Notes: generated by a model not told the origin, from the sequence alone. A DNA stretch of 64,000 bases from VXOI01 sp965261945 (GCA_965261945.1 CBDHEF010000001.1:248001-312000); one strand, 5' to 3'. Shown: positions 24,819-36,443, counted from the stretch's first letter. Numbers and translations: made by a program.

Positions 24819-27800
24819 ATGGATCCGCTAAAAGAATTAGCCAGCAAGGGCCTTTATTCACCGGAACAGGAGCACGACGCTTGCGGCGTCGGCGTGGTCG
24901 CCGACATCAAGGGCCGGAAGTCCCATCAGATTGTCGAAGAGGGGCTTCAGGTGCTCATCAACCTGGGCCACCGCGGGGCGGCAGGCAGCGACCCGGAAAC
25001 AGGGGACGGCGCCGGCATCCTGATCCAGATGCCCCACAGCCATTTCCGCCGCGAGAGCCAGCGCTTGGGATTCCAGCTTCCACCCGACGGCGAGTACGGT
25101 GTCGGCATGGTATTCCTGCCGCCTCAACCGGAAGCCGAAGAGAAGGCGCGCGCTCTGATTTCCCGCGTCATTGAAGAAGAAGGGCTGGAGGAACTGGCTT
25201 GGCGGGACGTGCCGCTTGACTACGACAAGCTGGGACGCGATTCCCGCCGACGCTGCCCGCGCATCTGCCAGGTGTTCGTCAGCTCCGGGCGGAGTGGGCT
25301 GGACCCCGCCAAACTGGAGCGCAAACTCTTCGTCGTCCGCAAGGTCATCGAACATTCCATGAAGGACAGCGGTCTCTCTGAAGAAGAGGCCGACTATTTT
25401 TACGTTTGCAGCCTGTCCTGCAACACCATCGTATACAAGGGCCTGCTCATGGCCCACCAGATTTCCGGTTTCTACCTTGACCTGAAGGAAGAGGAATTGG
25501 TCAGCGCCTTCGCGCTGGTCCACTCCCGGTTCAGCACCAACACGCTGGGCCACTGGCGCCTGGCCCACCCCTACCGTTACCTGGCCCACAACGGGGAGAT
25601 AAACACCCTTCGCGGCAACCTCAACTGGATGCACGCCCGCGAGGCGATGTTCGAGTCGCCCCTGTTCGGCGACGACATGGCCAAGGTCCCTCCCGTTATG
25701 AACCCCGGCGACAGCGACACGGCCAGCTTCGACAACGCCTTGGAACTGCTCCTGATGACCGGCCGCGAGCTGGACCACGCCATGCTCATGATGATCCCTG
25801 AAGCATGGAACCAGCATGAGACCATGCCCCAGGAAAAGAAGGACTTCTACGAGTATCACTCGGCGCTCATGGAGCCGTGGGACGGCCCGGCCATGATTGT
25901 CTCCTCCGATGGCAGCAACATCTGTGCGCTTCTGGACCGCAACGGCCTGCGTCCCTTCCGCTACCTGGTCACCACCGGCGACAAGCTGGTGATGGCCTCG
26001 GAGACCGGAGTGCTTGAGGTCCCCCCCGGCGAGGTCAGGCTCAAGGGCCGCTTGCAGCCGGGCCGGATGTTCATGGTCAGCCTGGAGCAGGGGCGAATCA
26101 TCGGCGATGAGGAATTGAAGAACGACCTCTCCAATCGCCAGCCCTATGGCCAATGGCTACAGGAAAACAAGGTCAGGTTGGAAAGCCTGCCGCCCGCCCC
26201 GGCGGAGCCGGCCATGCGCCCCGACGACCTGGTGCGGCAGCAACGGGCTTTCGGATACAGCGTAGAGGAACTTCGGATGCTCACCACCCCCATGGCCGAG
26301 TCGGGCTACGAAGCCGTCGGCTCCATGGGCAATGACGCGCCGCTGGCGGTGCTCTCCGAGCAGAACCAACTGCTGTTCAACTATTTCAAGCAGTTGTTCG
26401 CCCAGGTCACCAACCCGCCTCTGGACGCCATTCGGGAAGAGTTGGTCACTTCGCTGGAAGCCTTTATCGGCGGTGAACAAAATTTGTTCGCGGAGATGCC
26501 GCTGCACTGCCGCCAATTGAAACTGCACTCCCCAATCATCGAAAACGAAGACGTGGTCCGGATCAAGTCCCTGGACCTGCCCGGACTTCGGGCCATGACG
26601 CTGCCGACAGTGTTCGATCCCGAGGTGGGCATCAAAACCGCCCTCGACGATCTTCGCCAACGGGCATCTCAGGCGGTTGAAGAGGGATACTCCATCATCG
26701 TCCTGTCCGACCGGGGTGTCGGGCATGGGCGGGCCCCCATCCCCAGTCTGCTGGCCACCAGCGCGGTACACCATCACCTGATCCGGGAGGGTTCCCGCAC
26801 CCGGGTGGGGCTGGTCGTCGAAACCGGCGAGGCCCGCGAGGTGCATCACTTCGCCCTGCTTATCGGTTATGGCGCCGGGGCGATAAACCCCTACCTGGCG
26901 TTGGAAACCGTGAAAAGCATGAGCGAGTCCGGCCAGTTCAACGGCCACGGCCCGGACTACGCCCGCAAGAACTACATCAAGGCCAACGAGAAGGGTGTGC
27001 TGAAGGTGATGTCCAAGATGGGCATCTCCACGGTGCAGAGCTACCGGGGCGCACAGATTTTCGAGGCCGTAGGTCTCGACCATACCCTGGTGGACGAATA
27101 CTTCAGCTGGACGCCCTCTCGCGTCGGCGGGATCGGCCTGGACGCCATTGAGCGCGAGGCGTTGCAGCGCCATGGCGCGGCCTACGATGCCACCGAGGTT
27201 CCCGCCAACCAGACTCTTCCGCTGGGCGGGTCCTACCAGTGGCGTCGCGGAGGCGAGCATCACCAGTGGAACCCCGATACTATCGGGATGCTCCAGCACG
27301 CCGCCCGCACCAACGACTATGGCGTATACCAGAAATTCGCGCGGCTCTCCAACGATCAGAGCAGGCGCATCGCCACCCTCCGGGGTCTGCTGGAATTCAA
27401 GGGAGAACGCGCCCCGGTTCCCATCGAGGAAGTCGAGCCGGCCTCGGAAATAGTCAAGCGGTTCGCCACGGGCGCTGCTTCTCTCGGCTCCATCAGCAGG
27501 GAAGCCCACGAGACCATGGCCATCGCCATGAACCGTATCGGCGCCCGAAGCAACACCGGCGAGGGCGGTGAAGACTACCGGCGTTATGTGCTGGACGGCA
27601 ACGGCGACAACCGGAGCAGCGCCATCAAGCAGGTGGCCTCCGGCCGGTTCGGCGTGACCGCCAACTACCTGATCAACTCCACCGACCTGCAGATCAAGAT
27701 GGCCCAGGGATCCAAGCCCGGCGAGGGCGGACAGTTGCCCGGCCACAAGGTGGATGAGTATATCGGGTGGGTGCGGCGCACCACCCCCGGCGTTGAACTG

Positions 27801-29364
27801 ATTTCGCCGCCGCCTCATCACGACATCTATTCCATCGAAGACCTGGCCCAACTGATTCACGACCTGAAGAATATCAATCCCGGCGCGCGCATTCATGTCA
27901 AGCTGGTGGCCGAAGTCGGTGTTGGCACCGTCGCGGCCGGTGTGGCCAAGGGCCACGCCGACGTGGTGCTGATCAGTGGGCATGACGGCGGTACAGGCGC
28001 TTCGCCGGAGTCGTCCATCAAGTACGCCGGGTTGCCTTGGGAGTTGGGCATCGCTGAGACGCAGCAGGTGCTGGTCGCCAACGGCTTGCGCAGCCGCATC
28101 GTGGTGCAGACCGACGGGCAGTTAAAGACGGGAAGGGACGCCGCCATCGCCGCCATGCTGGGAGCCGAGGAATTCGGATTCGCCACAGCGGCCCTGGTGG
28201 TCAGCGGTTGTATCATGCTGCGCAAGTGCCACCTTAACACCTGCTCCGTGGGCATTGCCACACAGGATCCAGAACTCCGGTCCCGGTTCGACGGGAGGCC
28301 GGAGCATCTGGTCAACTACTTCATGTTCATCGCCGAGGAAATGCGGGAAATCATGGCCGAGCAGGGCTTTCGCACCGTGGCCGAAATGGTTGGCCGCGCC
28401 GACACCCTCGACTCCCGCAAGGCCATAGAGCACTGGAAGGCCAACGGCCTCGACCTGACGAAAATGCTCTACTACCAAGAGGCAATTTCGCCCGGCGAGA
28501 CCCTTTTCTGCTCCGAGGAGCAGGACCATGGCCTGGAGCGGGCCCTGGACCACAAGCTCATCGAGCTTGCCAGACAGGCGTTGCGGCTCAAGATGCCAGT
28601 GGAGATCAACCTTCCCATCAGCAACGCCAACCGTACCGTCGGCGCGATGCTCAGCGGAAGAATAGCCAAGGCCTACGGGGAGGACGGGCTGCCGCCCGAC
28701 ACCGTTCGCATCAACTTCACCGGCTCGGCGGGCCAGAGCTTCGGCGCCTTCCTGGCGCCGGGCGTCAGCCTGCATCTGAACGGCGACACCAACGACTACA
28801 TGGGCAAGGGAATGTCGGGAGGGCTTATCGTGGTGAAGCCCCACCCGGATTCCACCTTTGTCCCCGACGAAAACATTATCATCGGCAACGTGGCGATGTA
28901 CGGTGCGACCGGAGGCCATGCCTATATCAACGGCGTGGCCGGAGAGCGCTTCTGCGTCCGCAACAGCGGAGTCCGGGCAGTGGTCGAGGCAGTGGGCGAC
29001 CACGGTTGCGAGTACATGACCGGCGGCGTGGTGGTGGTGTTGGGCGCCACAGGGCGCAACTTCGGGGCAGGAATGAGCGGCGGCATCGCCTTTGTCTATG
29101 ACGCCGACGGCGATTTCCACATTCGCTTCAACGAAGGCATGGCGGACCTGGAGCCGGTGGTTGACCGCGATGACATAATCACCCTGAAGGGGCTCATCGA
29201 GGAGCATCACAGCCATACCGGCAGCGGCCCCGCCGCCCGAATTCTGGCCGACTGGAATTCGGCTCTCTCGAAATTCAAGAAAATTATGCCCCGGGATTAC
29301 CGCCGGGTCTTGCAGGAGCGCAGGATGCGGGGCTTGGAAGACCGGGAGATGGAAGCCGTATCGC

Positions 29365-29372
<8 letters not shown>
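24819..29372 (+). CDS. gltB: Glutamate synthase (NADPH) large subunit
   Basis: 1,517 residues, usual length. With GltD it makes two glutamates from glutamine and 2-oxoglutarate. The N-terminal glutaminase nucleophile is Cys22 in EQEHDACGVGVVADIKG, implying removal of a 21-residue propeptide. The central domain and FMN-binding synthase domain follow (residues about 840-1220, HVKLVAEVGVGTVAAGVAKG, ISGHDGGTGASP). The 3Fe-4S cysteines are in GCIMLRKCHLNTCSVGIATQ. The C-terminal GxGxG beta-helix contains GGLIVVKP and MSGGIAFVYD. ATG 24819 is the start; an open upstream extension of 90 codons has no support. It overlaps gltD by 8 bp. Confidence 0.97.
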
Positions 29373-30825
<1,453 letters not shown>

Positions 30826-30864
30826 CAGGGTGTTCAGGCGTCACCCATACTGGTCGAAAGAGCT

Positions 30865-30890
30865 TAGGGGCGCACCGTAGTGCGCCCCTA
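30865..30890. repeat. TAGGGGCGCA/TGCGCCCCTA palindrome after gltD
   Basis: 10-bp perfect arms with a 6-nt loop (CCGTAG) between the convergent gltD and pyk genes. No T run; related to the GTAGGGGC palindrome family. Confidence 0.7.
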
Positions 30891-30942
30891 CTGTTTGCCA
30901 GAGTAACCCAGGGAGGGCAGCAAGGGGGTTTGCCCCAGGGCG

Positions 30943-32400
30943 TCATGGCCGCGTTCCAGCCACTCGCTCAGCCCGGAGCCAGCCGACGTTTTCCAGGTAT
31001 TCCCGGATACTCAGCACCTGCACAGCGTTGGTGGTGCCCGACACGCCGGTCAGGAAGCCGTGGACGATGGTCACCACGTCGTCCTCGGAGACGGCCCCGA
31101 GGTCCAAAGCCGACTGGACCACTTGGTAGACCAGTTCCGCCACGTCGCGCTGTACCGGGATGACGCCGGTGGGCTGGATTCCCCACCCCAGGCACAGTTT
31201 GCGCAGAACCGCCGGGTCGTGAGAGAAGGCCAGGATGTCGTTGGCCGGGCGATAGCGGGCCAGTTCCAGAGCCGCCCGCCCGGTACTCGTCAGTACGATG
31301 GGCTTGGATTCGAGAGTGTGTACCAGCGTCGCGGCCGCGGCGGTGATGGCTTGGGTGCGGTCGTTGCTGCCCAAGCCATTGTAGTAGGGGTACATATCCT
31401 CCGACTCGGCCTCGTTGATGGTCGAGACCGCCATCCGCAACGCCTCCACCGGATACTCTCCCATCGCCGTCTCGTCGGACAGCAGTATGGCGTCGGTGCC
31501 TTCCAGCACAGCGTTGCTGACGTCCGACACCTCGGCCCGGGTGGGTGTGGGGGAGATAACCATGCTGCGGAGCATCTGGGTGGCGATCACCACCAATTTG
31601 CCCGCGGTGTTGGCCTTGTCCACGATGAGCCGCTGCATCCTTGGCACTCGTTCCATGGGAATCTCGACGCCCAGATCGCCCCGGGCCACCATCACCGAGT
31701 CAACTTCGGGGAGGATGGAGTCGAGGTTTTCGATGCCCTCGCCCCGTTCCAGCTTGGCCATAACCATGGCTTTGCTGCCTGCGGCATTGAGATACCGCCG
31801 CGCGTAATGTATATCTTCGGCAGTGCGAACAAATGATACCGCCACCCAGTCCACCTGCTGCTCCACGCCGAAGATCAGGTCGGCCTTGTCCTTATCGGTG
31901 AAGACTGGTTGATCAATGGCAACTCCTGGGAGATTCACTCCCTTGAACGACGACACCACGCCGGAACTCAGCACCCGGCAGTAGACGCGGTGGGGGGTGG
32001 TCTCGGTCACCTCAAGCTGCACTGTACCATCGGCGATGAACACGAAATTGCCCACCTGAAGGTTGCGCAGCACTCCGGGCTGGGGAAACGGCAGCACTCC
32101 AGGCGTCGTGGACTCTCTGTCCGCCGTAATCTCCACCTCATCGCCGATGTTGAGTGGCTGGTTCCCATTTAGGCGGCCCAGGCGGAGCTTGATGCCCCCC
32201 AGGTCTTGCAGCACGCCCACAGTGCGGTTTTGTTCCTTGGAGAGCCGCCGGATGCGTTCGATGACTATGGCGTGTTCCTCATGGGTGCCGTGGGAGAAGT
32301 TGAGACGGGCGCAGTCCATACCGTCGGCAATGAGCCTGCTGAGGGTTTCCTCGTCGTTGGATGATGGGCCAATGGTGACGATTATCTTGGTTTTGCGCAT
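30943..32400 (-). CDS. pyk: Pyruvate kinase
   Basis: 485 residues. It converts PEP and ADP to pyruvate and ATP. MRKTKIIVTIGPSSNDEETL opens the barrel; CARLNFSHGTHEEHA, AKLERGEGIENLDSILPEVD, VMVARGDLGVEIPMERVPRM and TQMLRSMVISPTPTRAEVSD follow, with the C-terminal allosteric-type domain from ITAAAATLVHTLESKPIVLT. Some normally strict positions differ: LGGIKLRLG for the GPKIR segment, MLRSM for MLESM, and LLSDETAMGEYP for LSGETA. The enzyme may still be active but is a divergent subtype. It is transcribed alone. Confidence 0.93.
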   Translation of the reverse strand: MRKTKIIVTIGPSSNDEETLSRLIADGMDCARLNFSHGTHEEHAIVIERIRRLSKEQNRTVGVLQDLGGIKLRLGRLNGNQPLNIGDEVEITADRESTTPGVLPFPQPGVLRNLQVGNFVFIADGTVQLEVTETTPHRVYCRVLSSGVVSSFKGVNLPGVAIDQPVFTDKDKADLIFGVEQQVDWVAVSFVRTAEDIHYARRYLNAAGSKAMVMAKLERGEGIENLDSILPEVDSVMVARGDLGVEIPMERVPRMQRLIVDKANTAGKLVVIATQMLRSMVISPTPTRAEVSDVSNAVLEGTDAILLSDETAMGEYPVEALRMAVSTINEAESEDMYPYYNGLGSNDRTQAITAAAATLVHTLESKPIVLTSTGRAALELARYRPANDILAFSHDPAVLRKLCLGWGIQPTGVIPVQRDVAELVYQVVQSALDLGAVSEDDVVTIVHGFLTGVSGTTNAVQVLSIREYLENVGWLRAERVAGTRP

Positions 32401-33031
32401 CTTCTTCGCCTCTGGACTTTGGGGATGGCCTTGGGAACCGGCACCTGCTTCATGCAGTGTAATACATAACGATTGCGAAAATACAGTGAACGACTACCCC
32501 CGGAAGCAGATTGCGGTAGAATCCGCAACTTCGGTATTTTTTCGCAGATTGAGTCGAACTGGCCGAATGGCGACATTCCGTCAGGATTGTTGCTGGTTCT
32601 CAGCGGAAGTTGCGTGGAAAAGCGGCATTCAGACAAGTAAGCCGGAGTTTGCGTAAATCGCTACCAGGACATCAAGACCCGCAGGCGCGGCATCCCGGAC
32701 GCGGGCATGACCGGCGGGGGCGCGGGCCACGGCCGGCGTCTGGTACAGAGGTGGCAGAATATATCGTCGGCCCGGCCATCTCCATGCCAGCGGACCTGCT
32801 GATTTTCAACCCCGACGGCGCGGCCAGTCTGATAGACACGAGCAACAGCGACGGCAGGGCTCAACGCTGAACCTCGCATCCGTAGTGTTCCGCCAAGACA
32901 GGCTCAGCATCTGCCGGGCCTGTCGCTCATGACGTGAGGTGTCTGCCGAACTATGCAAATTGCAGACAGAAGCGTTGGCCTTTCATTCTTATTTGCAGTT
33001 GCCTCGAATCGCTAATCGTTGCCAGATGCAA
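32401..33031. other. Gene-poor stretch between pyk and the decayed toxin-antitoxin module
   Basis: About 630 bp without a gene I can support. Near the pyk start the minus strand has a weak TTCACT-16 bp-TATGTA promoter candidate (about 32460-32490). TTGCGG/CCGCAA with a following T run (about 32510-32540) could be a small terminator. The segment 32650-32870 is coding-like in composition on the plus strand (for example AEYIVGPAISMPADLLIFNP) but matches no family I know and has no clear start; it may be a gene remnant. Confidence 0.4.
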
Positions 33032-33065
33032 AGACACCGCTCCAAAGCGGGGCGGTGTCTCTTTT
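33032..33065. terminator. Hairpin AGACACCGC/GCGGTGTCT with T-rich tail
   Basis: A 9-bp perfect stem with an 11-nt loop. CTCTTTT follows on the plus strand and a shorter TTT on the minus strand, so it could end the toxin transcript arriving from the minus strand only weakly. Confidence 0.5.
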
Positions 33066-33069
33066 CGCT

Positions 33070-33326
33070 CTACCTGTAGGCTTCTCGTCGGTGAAGCACG
33101 CGGAGGACATTTAATATAGCTGCTTCGTTGTCTCTAGTTTTGATCTCACGCGCCAGTCCCCCACCCGTAGGCGCCACTCCTCTTCCCGCCCTCTCAGTTT
33201 TATCAAGTCTCCATAGCCAGTATCGGAAAATCGTTGTAAAGCGGTGATTACTCGCTCCCGCACTCGTCTGTCCAATTTGTCTGGGCCGACCACGGCTTGC
33301 CGGGAAAATTCGATGTGCCAACTCAC
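33070..33326 (-). pseudogene. ParE/RelE-type toxin, frameshifted near the C-terminus
   Basis: From ATG 33326 the frame reads WHIEFSRQAVVGPDKLDRRV, LIKLRGREEEWRLRVGDWRV, then RSKLETTKQLY and stop. The RelE/ParE ending is in another frame: EIKTRDNEAAILNVLRVLHR, REAYR, stop at 33070. The shift lies at about 33135-33145, between WRV and EIKTRDN. Intact relatives read straight through to VLxVxHRREAYR. The toxin would be a ribosome-dependent RNase or gyrase inhibitor; as it stands it lacks its final strand. Its ATG overlaps the antitoxin stop. Confidence 0.75.
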
Positions 33327-33582
33327 GAAGAAAGCCCGAAACGTTTCTTGACTTCCTCAAATGAGACCGTGTTCCCAGCCTTGATGTCCTCCCGTGCCTC
33401 TTCGATGGCGAGGCGTTCCTCCTCGGTCTCCTCTTCGTCGTCCTCAGGGGCGGTCACAGGCGCCACAGCATCGGGTCGTGCTGCTTCAGGTGGGCGAGCA
33501 GCACCCAGCACGACACTTCCCACTCGCACTCCGGGAGCTGGTCAACCAGTTTGTGCAGTTCCTTCCTGCTGATTTCCGACGC
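33323..33582 (-). pseudogene. Cognate antitoxin, frameshifted and without a normal start
   Basis: The C-terminal half TAPEDDEEETEEERLAIEEA, REDIKAGNTVSFEEVKKRFG is the usual end of RelB/Phd-like antitoxins paired with RelE/ParE. Its N-terminal half is in a different frame: SRKELHKLVDQLPECEWEVS, LLAHLKQHDPMLWRL, then a TGA. The frame change is near 33445-33455. A good GGAGG (33591-33595) is spaced correctly for a start at 33582, but the codon there is GCG. So both frame and start codon have decayed. Confidence 0.65.
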
Positions 33583-33603
33583 TTACGAGTCCTCCGGGGA
33601 AAG

Positions 33604-34773
33604 TTAGTTGCGGCTGCGGCTGGCGTCGAAGGTGTCGGTGGCTGCCTTGATACCGGCGTAGCGGTTGGCCTGCAATACCTCAACGCGATCCGCCGCCCAC
33701 TGGTTGGAAGTTTCGATGCCAATGAGGGAACCCTGGAAGTAGGGCATCACGTAGCGGGCCAGCAGCTCATAGCTGCGGTGCAACTTGTCGCGGGGCGCCC
33801 AGTCCTCCACGCGAATCATGAACTTGCCGAAGCCGCCGCTGATTTCCTGGAGCCGCTCAATGCCGGCGATGGCGTCGTCGGGAGTGCCGACGATCCACTG
33901 GTTGTGGTCAACCATGTAGTCCACAATCTGGTCGCGGGGAACGTCGGGCACCGGGTTGCCGAGGGTGCGTCCGAAATACTCGGTTACGACGCGGGCGCTG
34001 CCCTCGCGGATGTCCTTGAGAGCCTGCTTCTTGCTGTCGGCCAGGTGCATACCCATGACGATGCCCCAGTCCTCGCGGCGCATCGTCTTGCCGTGCTCGG
34101 CGGCGGTCTCCTCGGCAATCTCCCACAGTTCCATCAACGAGGTCCGACGGATGGTGTCGCGGGGGACGCTGAGAGACAGCACCGATGCGCCGTGCTTTCC
34201 GGCGGTGGTGACGCCAGCGGGGGACTCGACGGAGGCCACGGCCACCGGAACGTGAGGAAACTGGTAGGGGCGGAGCTGGATTACGGCTTCGTTAAGCTCG
34301 AACCAGTCGCTCTTGTGGGAAATTGGGTCGGTCTCGGTCATAAGACGCATGATGACGCCCAGCGATTCGTCCATCATCGCCCGCTGGTTCTCGGGCCTGA
34401 TGCCCAGCATCAGAGCGTCGGAGGCCAGCGCCCCGGGGCCGACGCCCAGGATGACCCGCCCACGGGTGAGGTGGTCAAGCTGCACGAAGCGGTTGGCCAC
34501 CATGTAGGGGTGATGATAAGGCAGGCTGACCACGCCGGAACCCAGCTTGATGCTGCGGGTCCGCTCGGCGGCGGTGGCCATGAAGACCTCCGGCGACGCG
34601 ATGGTCTCCCACCCCGCGCTGTGGTGCTCGCCGATGTAGGCTTCATCAAATCCCAGGGTGTCCAGCCATTGAATCAGTTCCAGATCGCGTTCCAAGGCCA
34701 GCGTGGGGTTCTCGCCCACCCGGTGGAACGGGGCCATGAATACGCCGAATTTCATCCTGTATGGGACAGTCAT
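33604..34773 (-). CDS. LLM-class flavin-dependent oxidoreductase, limonene monooxygenase-like
   Basis: 389 residues. MKFGVFMAPFHRVGENPTLA, LIQWLDTLGFDEAYIGEHHS, IKLGSGVVSLPYHHPYMVAN and DHLTRGRVILGVGPGALASD are the LLM fold markers; EHHSAGWE is typical of the bacterial luciferase-like, limonene 1,2-monooxygenase-type branch that normally uses FMNH2 from a partner reductase. The C-terminal GFGKFMIRVEDWAP completes the barrel. ATG 34773 has AGGAG 6 nt upstream; the frame is open to 35040 without signals. A VOC protein is divergent. This is the longest of the three LLM proteins here. Confidence 0.88.
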   Translation of the reverse strand: MTVPYRMKFGVFMAPFHRVGENPTLALERDLELIQWLDTLGFDEAYIGEHHSAGWETIASPEVFMATAAERTRSIKLGSGVVSLPYHHPYMVANRFVQLDHLTRGRVILGVGPGALASDALMLGIRPENQRAMMDESLGVIMRLMTETDPISHKSDWFELNEAVIQLRPYQFPHVPVAVASVESPAGVTTAGKHGASVLSLSVPRDTIRRTSLMELWEIAEETAAEHGKTMRREDWGIVMGMHLADSKKQALKDIREGSARVVTEYFGRTLGNPVPDVPRDQIVDYMVDHNQWIVGTPDDAIAGIERLQEISGGFGKFMIRVEDWAPRDKLHRSYELLARYVMPYFQGSLIGIETSNQWAADRVEVLQANRYAGIKAATDTFDASRSRN

Positions 34774-34984
34774 CGCTTCTCCTTCCGATAGCTGCCAGAT
34801 ATTCAGCTGATGTTTAGCTACGGATTTCAGCCCCATTTTAACACGGCAGGAAAGCGCAAGGCGAAAGGGTGAGACGCAGCCGGCGGCTCGCCTCCAATTA
34901 TGGCGGCAGGCGGTCAAACGTGGTATCTTTACCACACTACAAAACCTGCCCCGGCAAGGCAATCCGATACAGAGAGGTAGCGAG

Positions 34985-35410
34985 ATGCCCCAGATTAAGC
35001 ACATCGCCATCGCCACAAACGACGCGGAAAAGACCGCCAAGTTCTACTCCGAGGTGTTCGGTCTTCGCCAGGTGGCGGCGCTGGACAGCGAAAACGCCAA
35101 AGGCTTCATGCTCAGCGACGGCAACGTCAACATGGCAATCCTTGACTTCCAGAACGACGACGTGGCTGGCGAGCGCGGCAAGGACTGGGAAGGCATACAC
35201 CACATTGGCTTCGAGGTCGAGAGCCTCGAGGATATAGAGGCCCGCCTGGCCTCCAGCGGCTCCACGGAAATGGCGTCGGTCAACCAGGCCCTGCACGCCG
35301 GCAACACCGGCCCCCGCCACCAGAACGTGGAGACCAAGTACGAAGGCCCCAATGGTGAGATGATCGACGTCTCCCAGGTGGGCTGGGTCGGCACCCGCGG
35401 CTTCGACTAG
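34985..35410 (+). CDS. VOC-family protein
   Basis: 141 residues. MPQIKHIAIATNDAEKTAKF, YSEVFGLRQVAAL and IHHIGFEVESLEDIEARLAS give the paired beta-alpha-beta-beta-beta modules with metal-ligand His in KHIAI and HHIGF and a Glu in the last strand (GEMIDVSQVGW). It resembles glyoxalase / methylmalonyl-CoA epimerase-type and ring-cleavage-like proteins. The gene is monocistronic, with a strong terminator at 35459, and divergent from the limonene-monooxygenase-like gene, so the two may act on one pathway. Confidence 0.82.
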   Translation: MPQIKHIAIATNDAEKTAKFYSEVFGLRQVAALDSENAKGFMLSDGNVNMAILDFQNDDVAGERGKDWEGIHHIGFEVESLEDIEARLASSGSTEMASVNQALHAGNTGPRHQNVETKYEGPNGEMIDVSQVGWVGTRGFD

Positions 35411-35458
35411 GATTCAACGGACGGAATAGCCCGCTTGTCATATCCGACGAAAGAGCGT

Positions 35459-35490
35459 AAACAGGCGCAAGATTGTCTTGCGCCTGTTTT
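35459..35490 (+). terminator. Strong intrinsic terminator
   Basis: AAACAGGCGCAAGA and TCTTGCGCCTGTTT form a 14-bp perfect stem with a 3-nt loop and run into TTTT, about 50 bp after the VOC gene. Confidence 0.9.
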
Positions 35491-35550
35491 GCTATTCCTT
35501 AACTGCCGGACATTCGTTGCCTAGCCTTGGGTGTAATCAGGAGTTAATTT

Positions 35551-35802
35551 ATGGTTACGACCAGACTCGATATGCAGGAAGCAGTAGCTCATCTTCCCGA
35601 ACATATCGCCGGATTGAAGCCGGGCGATAAAATCATCCTCTGCCAGGGAACCAACCCCGTCGCGGAAATTCTGCCCTTGCCGGGAGCGACGGCCCAACCG
35701 CGGCCGATAGGGTTGGGCGCGGGTCTGGCGAAAGTGCCGGATTCGTTTTTCGACCCGCTGCCTGATGAGTTGCTGGACCTCTTTGAGAGGAAAGGCGATT
35801 AG
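35551..35802 (+). CDS. Phd/YefM-type antitoxin of a VapBC-like pair
   Basis: 83 residues. MVTTRLDMQEAVAHLPEHIA, GLKPGDKIILCQGTNPVAEI is the Phd/YefM-like N-terminal DNA-binding fold. PIGLGAGLAKVPDSFFDPLP, DELLDLFE is the toxin-binding tail seen in antitoxins of PIN toxins. It lies 14 bp upstream of the PIN gene and likely autoregulates the pair. Both genes are intact, unlike several other toxin-antitoxin modules nearby. Confidence 0.82.
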   Translation: MVTTRLDMQEAVAHLPEHIAGLKPGDKIILCQGTNPVAEILPLPGATAQPRPIGLGAGLAKVPDSFFDPLPDELLDLFERKGD

Positions 35803-35816
35803 AGGGCCAAGCAATC

Positions 35817-36203
35817 GTGAAGTTGTTGCTCGATACAGTGACATTTATCTGGCTGTCTGAAAACGATGCAGACCTGAGCAGGTTAGCCCACGATTTGATT
35901 GCAGACCCCGCTAATGAAGTTTATCTGAGTGCTGCTTCGGTTTGGGAAATTGCCATCAAATATAGCTTGGGACGACTCGAATTAAGAGTTCCGCCGGAAG
36001 AGTATGTATTGGAGCAACGGCGTTTGCACCGTATCGAACCATTGCCAATAACCGAGGCGGATGCCTTGCAGGTGGGCAAACTGCCGCACATCCACCGTGA
36101 CCCCTTCGATCGCCTCATAGTTGCCCAAGCCATCATTCAAGATATGGCAGTTGTGACCAACGATAGCCTAATCAAGATGTATCCTGCGCCTGTCGTGTGG
36201 TAA
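35817..36203 (+). CDS. PIN-domain RNase toxin (VapC family)
   Basis: 128 residues from GTG 35817. PIN acidic residues are in place: Asp in MKLLLDTVTFIWL, Glu in SAASVWEIAIKYSLGRLEL, Asp in HIHRDPFDRLIVAQA and Asp in VVTNDSLIKMYP. The usual LLDTH is LLDTV (His to Val), outside the metal-binding set. VapC toxins cleave tRNA or rRNA. It is preceded by its antitoxin with close spacing. Followed at 36232 by a MITE-like element that begins 29 bp after the stop. Confidence 0.88.
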   Translation: MKLLLDTVTFIWLSENDADLSRLAHDLIADPANEVYLSAASVWEIAIKYSLGRLELRVPPEEYVLEQRRLHRIEPLPITEADALQVGKLPHIHRDPFDRLIVAQAIIQDMAVVTNDSLIKMYPAPVVW

Positions 36204-36231
36204 TAAGCCGGGTAGCGGGGCTGTTTCGGAG

Positions 36232-36393
36232 GGCCAGTTCAGGACGATTGCAAAGTCGCTGAAGCCTCTTTGACCGTTCATCCTGAGCTTGCCGAAGGAC
36301 GGGCGTCGGAATCCGCTCGTGGTTCGCCCCGAGCTTGCCGAAGGGTCACCATGAACGGATTTGGGGGGACTTTGCAATTGTCCTGAAGGCCAG
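36232..36393. mobile_element. MITE-like element: 20-bp terminal inverted repeats, 6-bp target duplication
   Basis: The left end TTCAGGACGATTGCAAAGTC (36238-36257) and right end GACTTTGCAATTGTCCTGAA (36368-36387) are inverted copies with one mismatch. GGCCAG flanks both ends directly (36232-36237 and 36388-36393). The 150-bp body contains two TGAGCTTGCCGAAGG repeat units and CCGTTCAT/ATGAACGG. There is no room for a transposase, so it is a non-autonomous element. Confidence 0.8.
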
Positions 36394-36412
36394 TCGGCTC
36401 GGGCTTGCCAAG

Positions 36413-36443
36413 AAAAACGCTCGGATGTATCATCCGGGCGTTT
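36413..36443 (-). terminator. Intrinsic terminator, AAACGC(T)CGGATG stem
   Basis: A 13-bp stem with a G-T wobble and 3-nt loop; on the minus strand it is followed by TTTTTCTT, terminating the membrane-protein gene at 36524. It may also act on the plus strand. Confidence 0.7.

Noticed and set aside
32610..32870. Plus-strand frame of 86 codons between pyk and the decayed toxin
   Set aside because: No recognisable family, weak start context and Arg-rich first half; noted only as a possible remnant.
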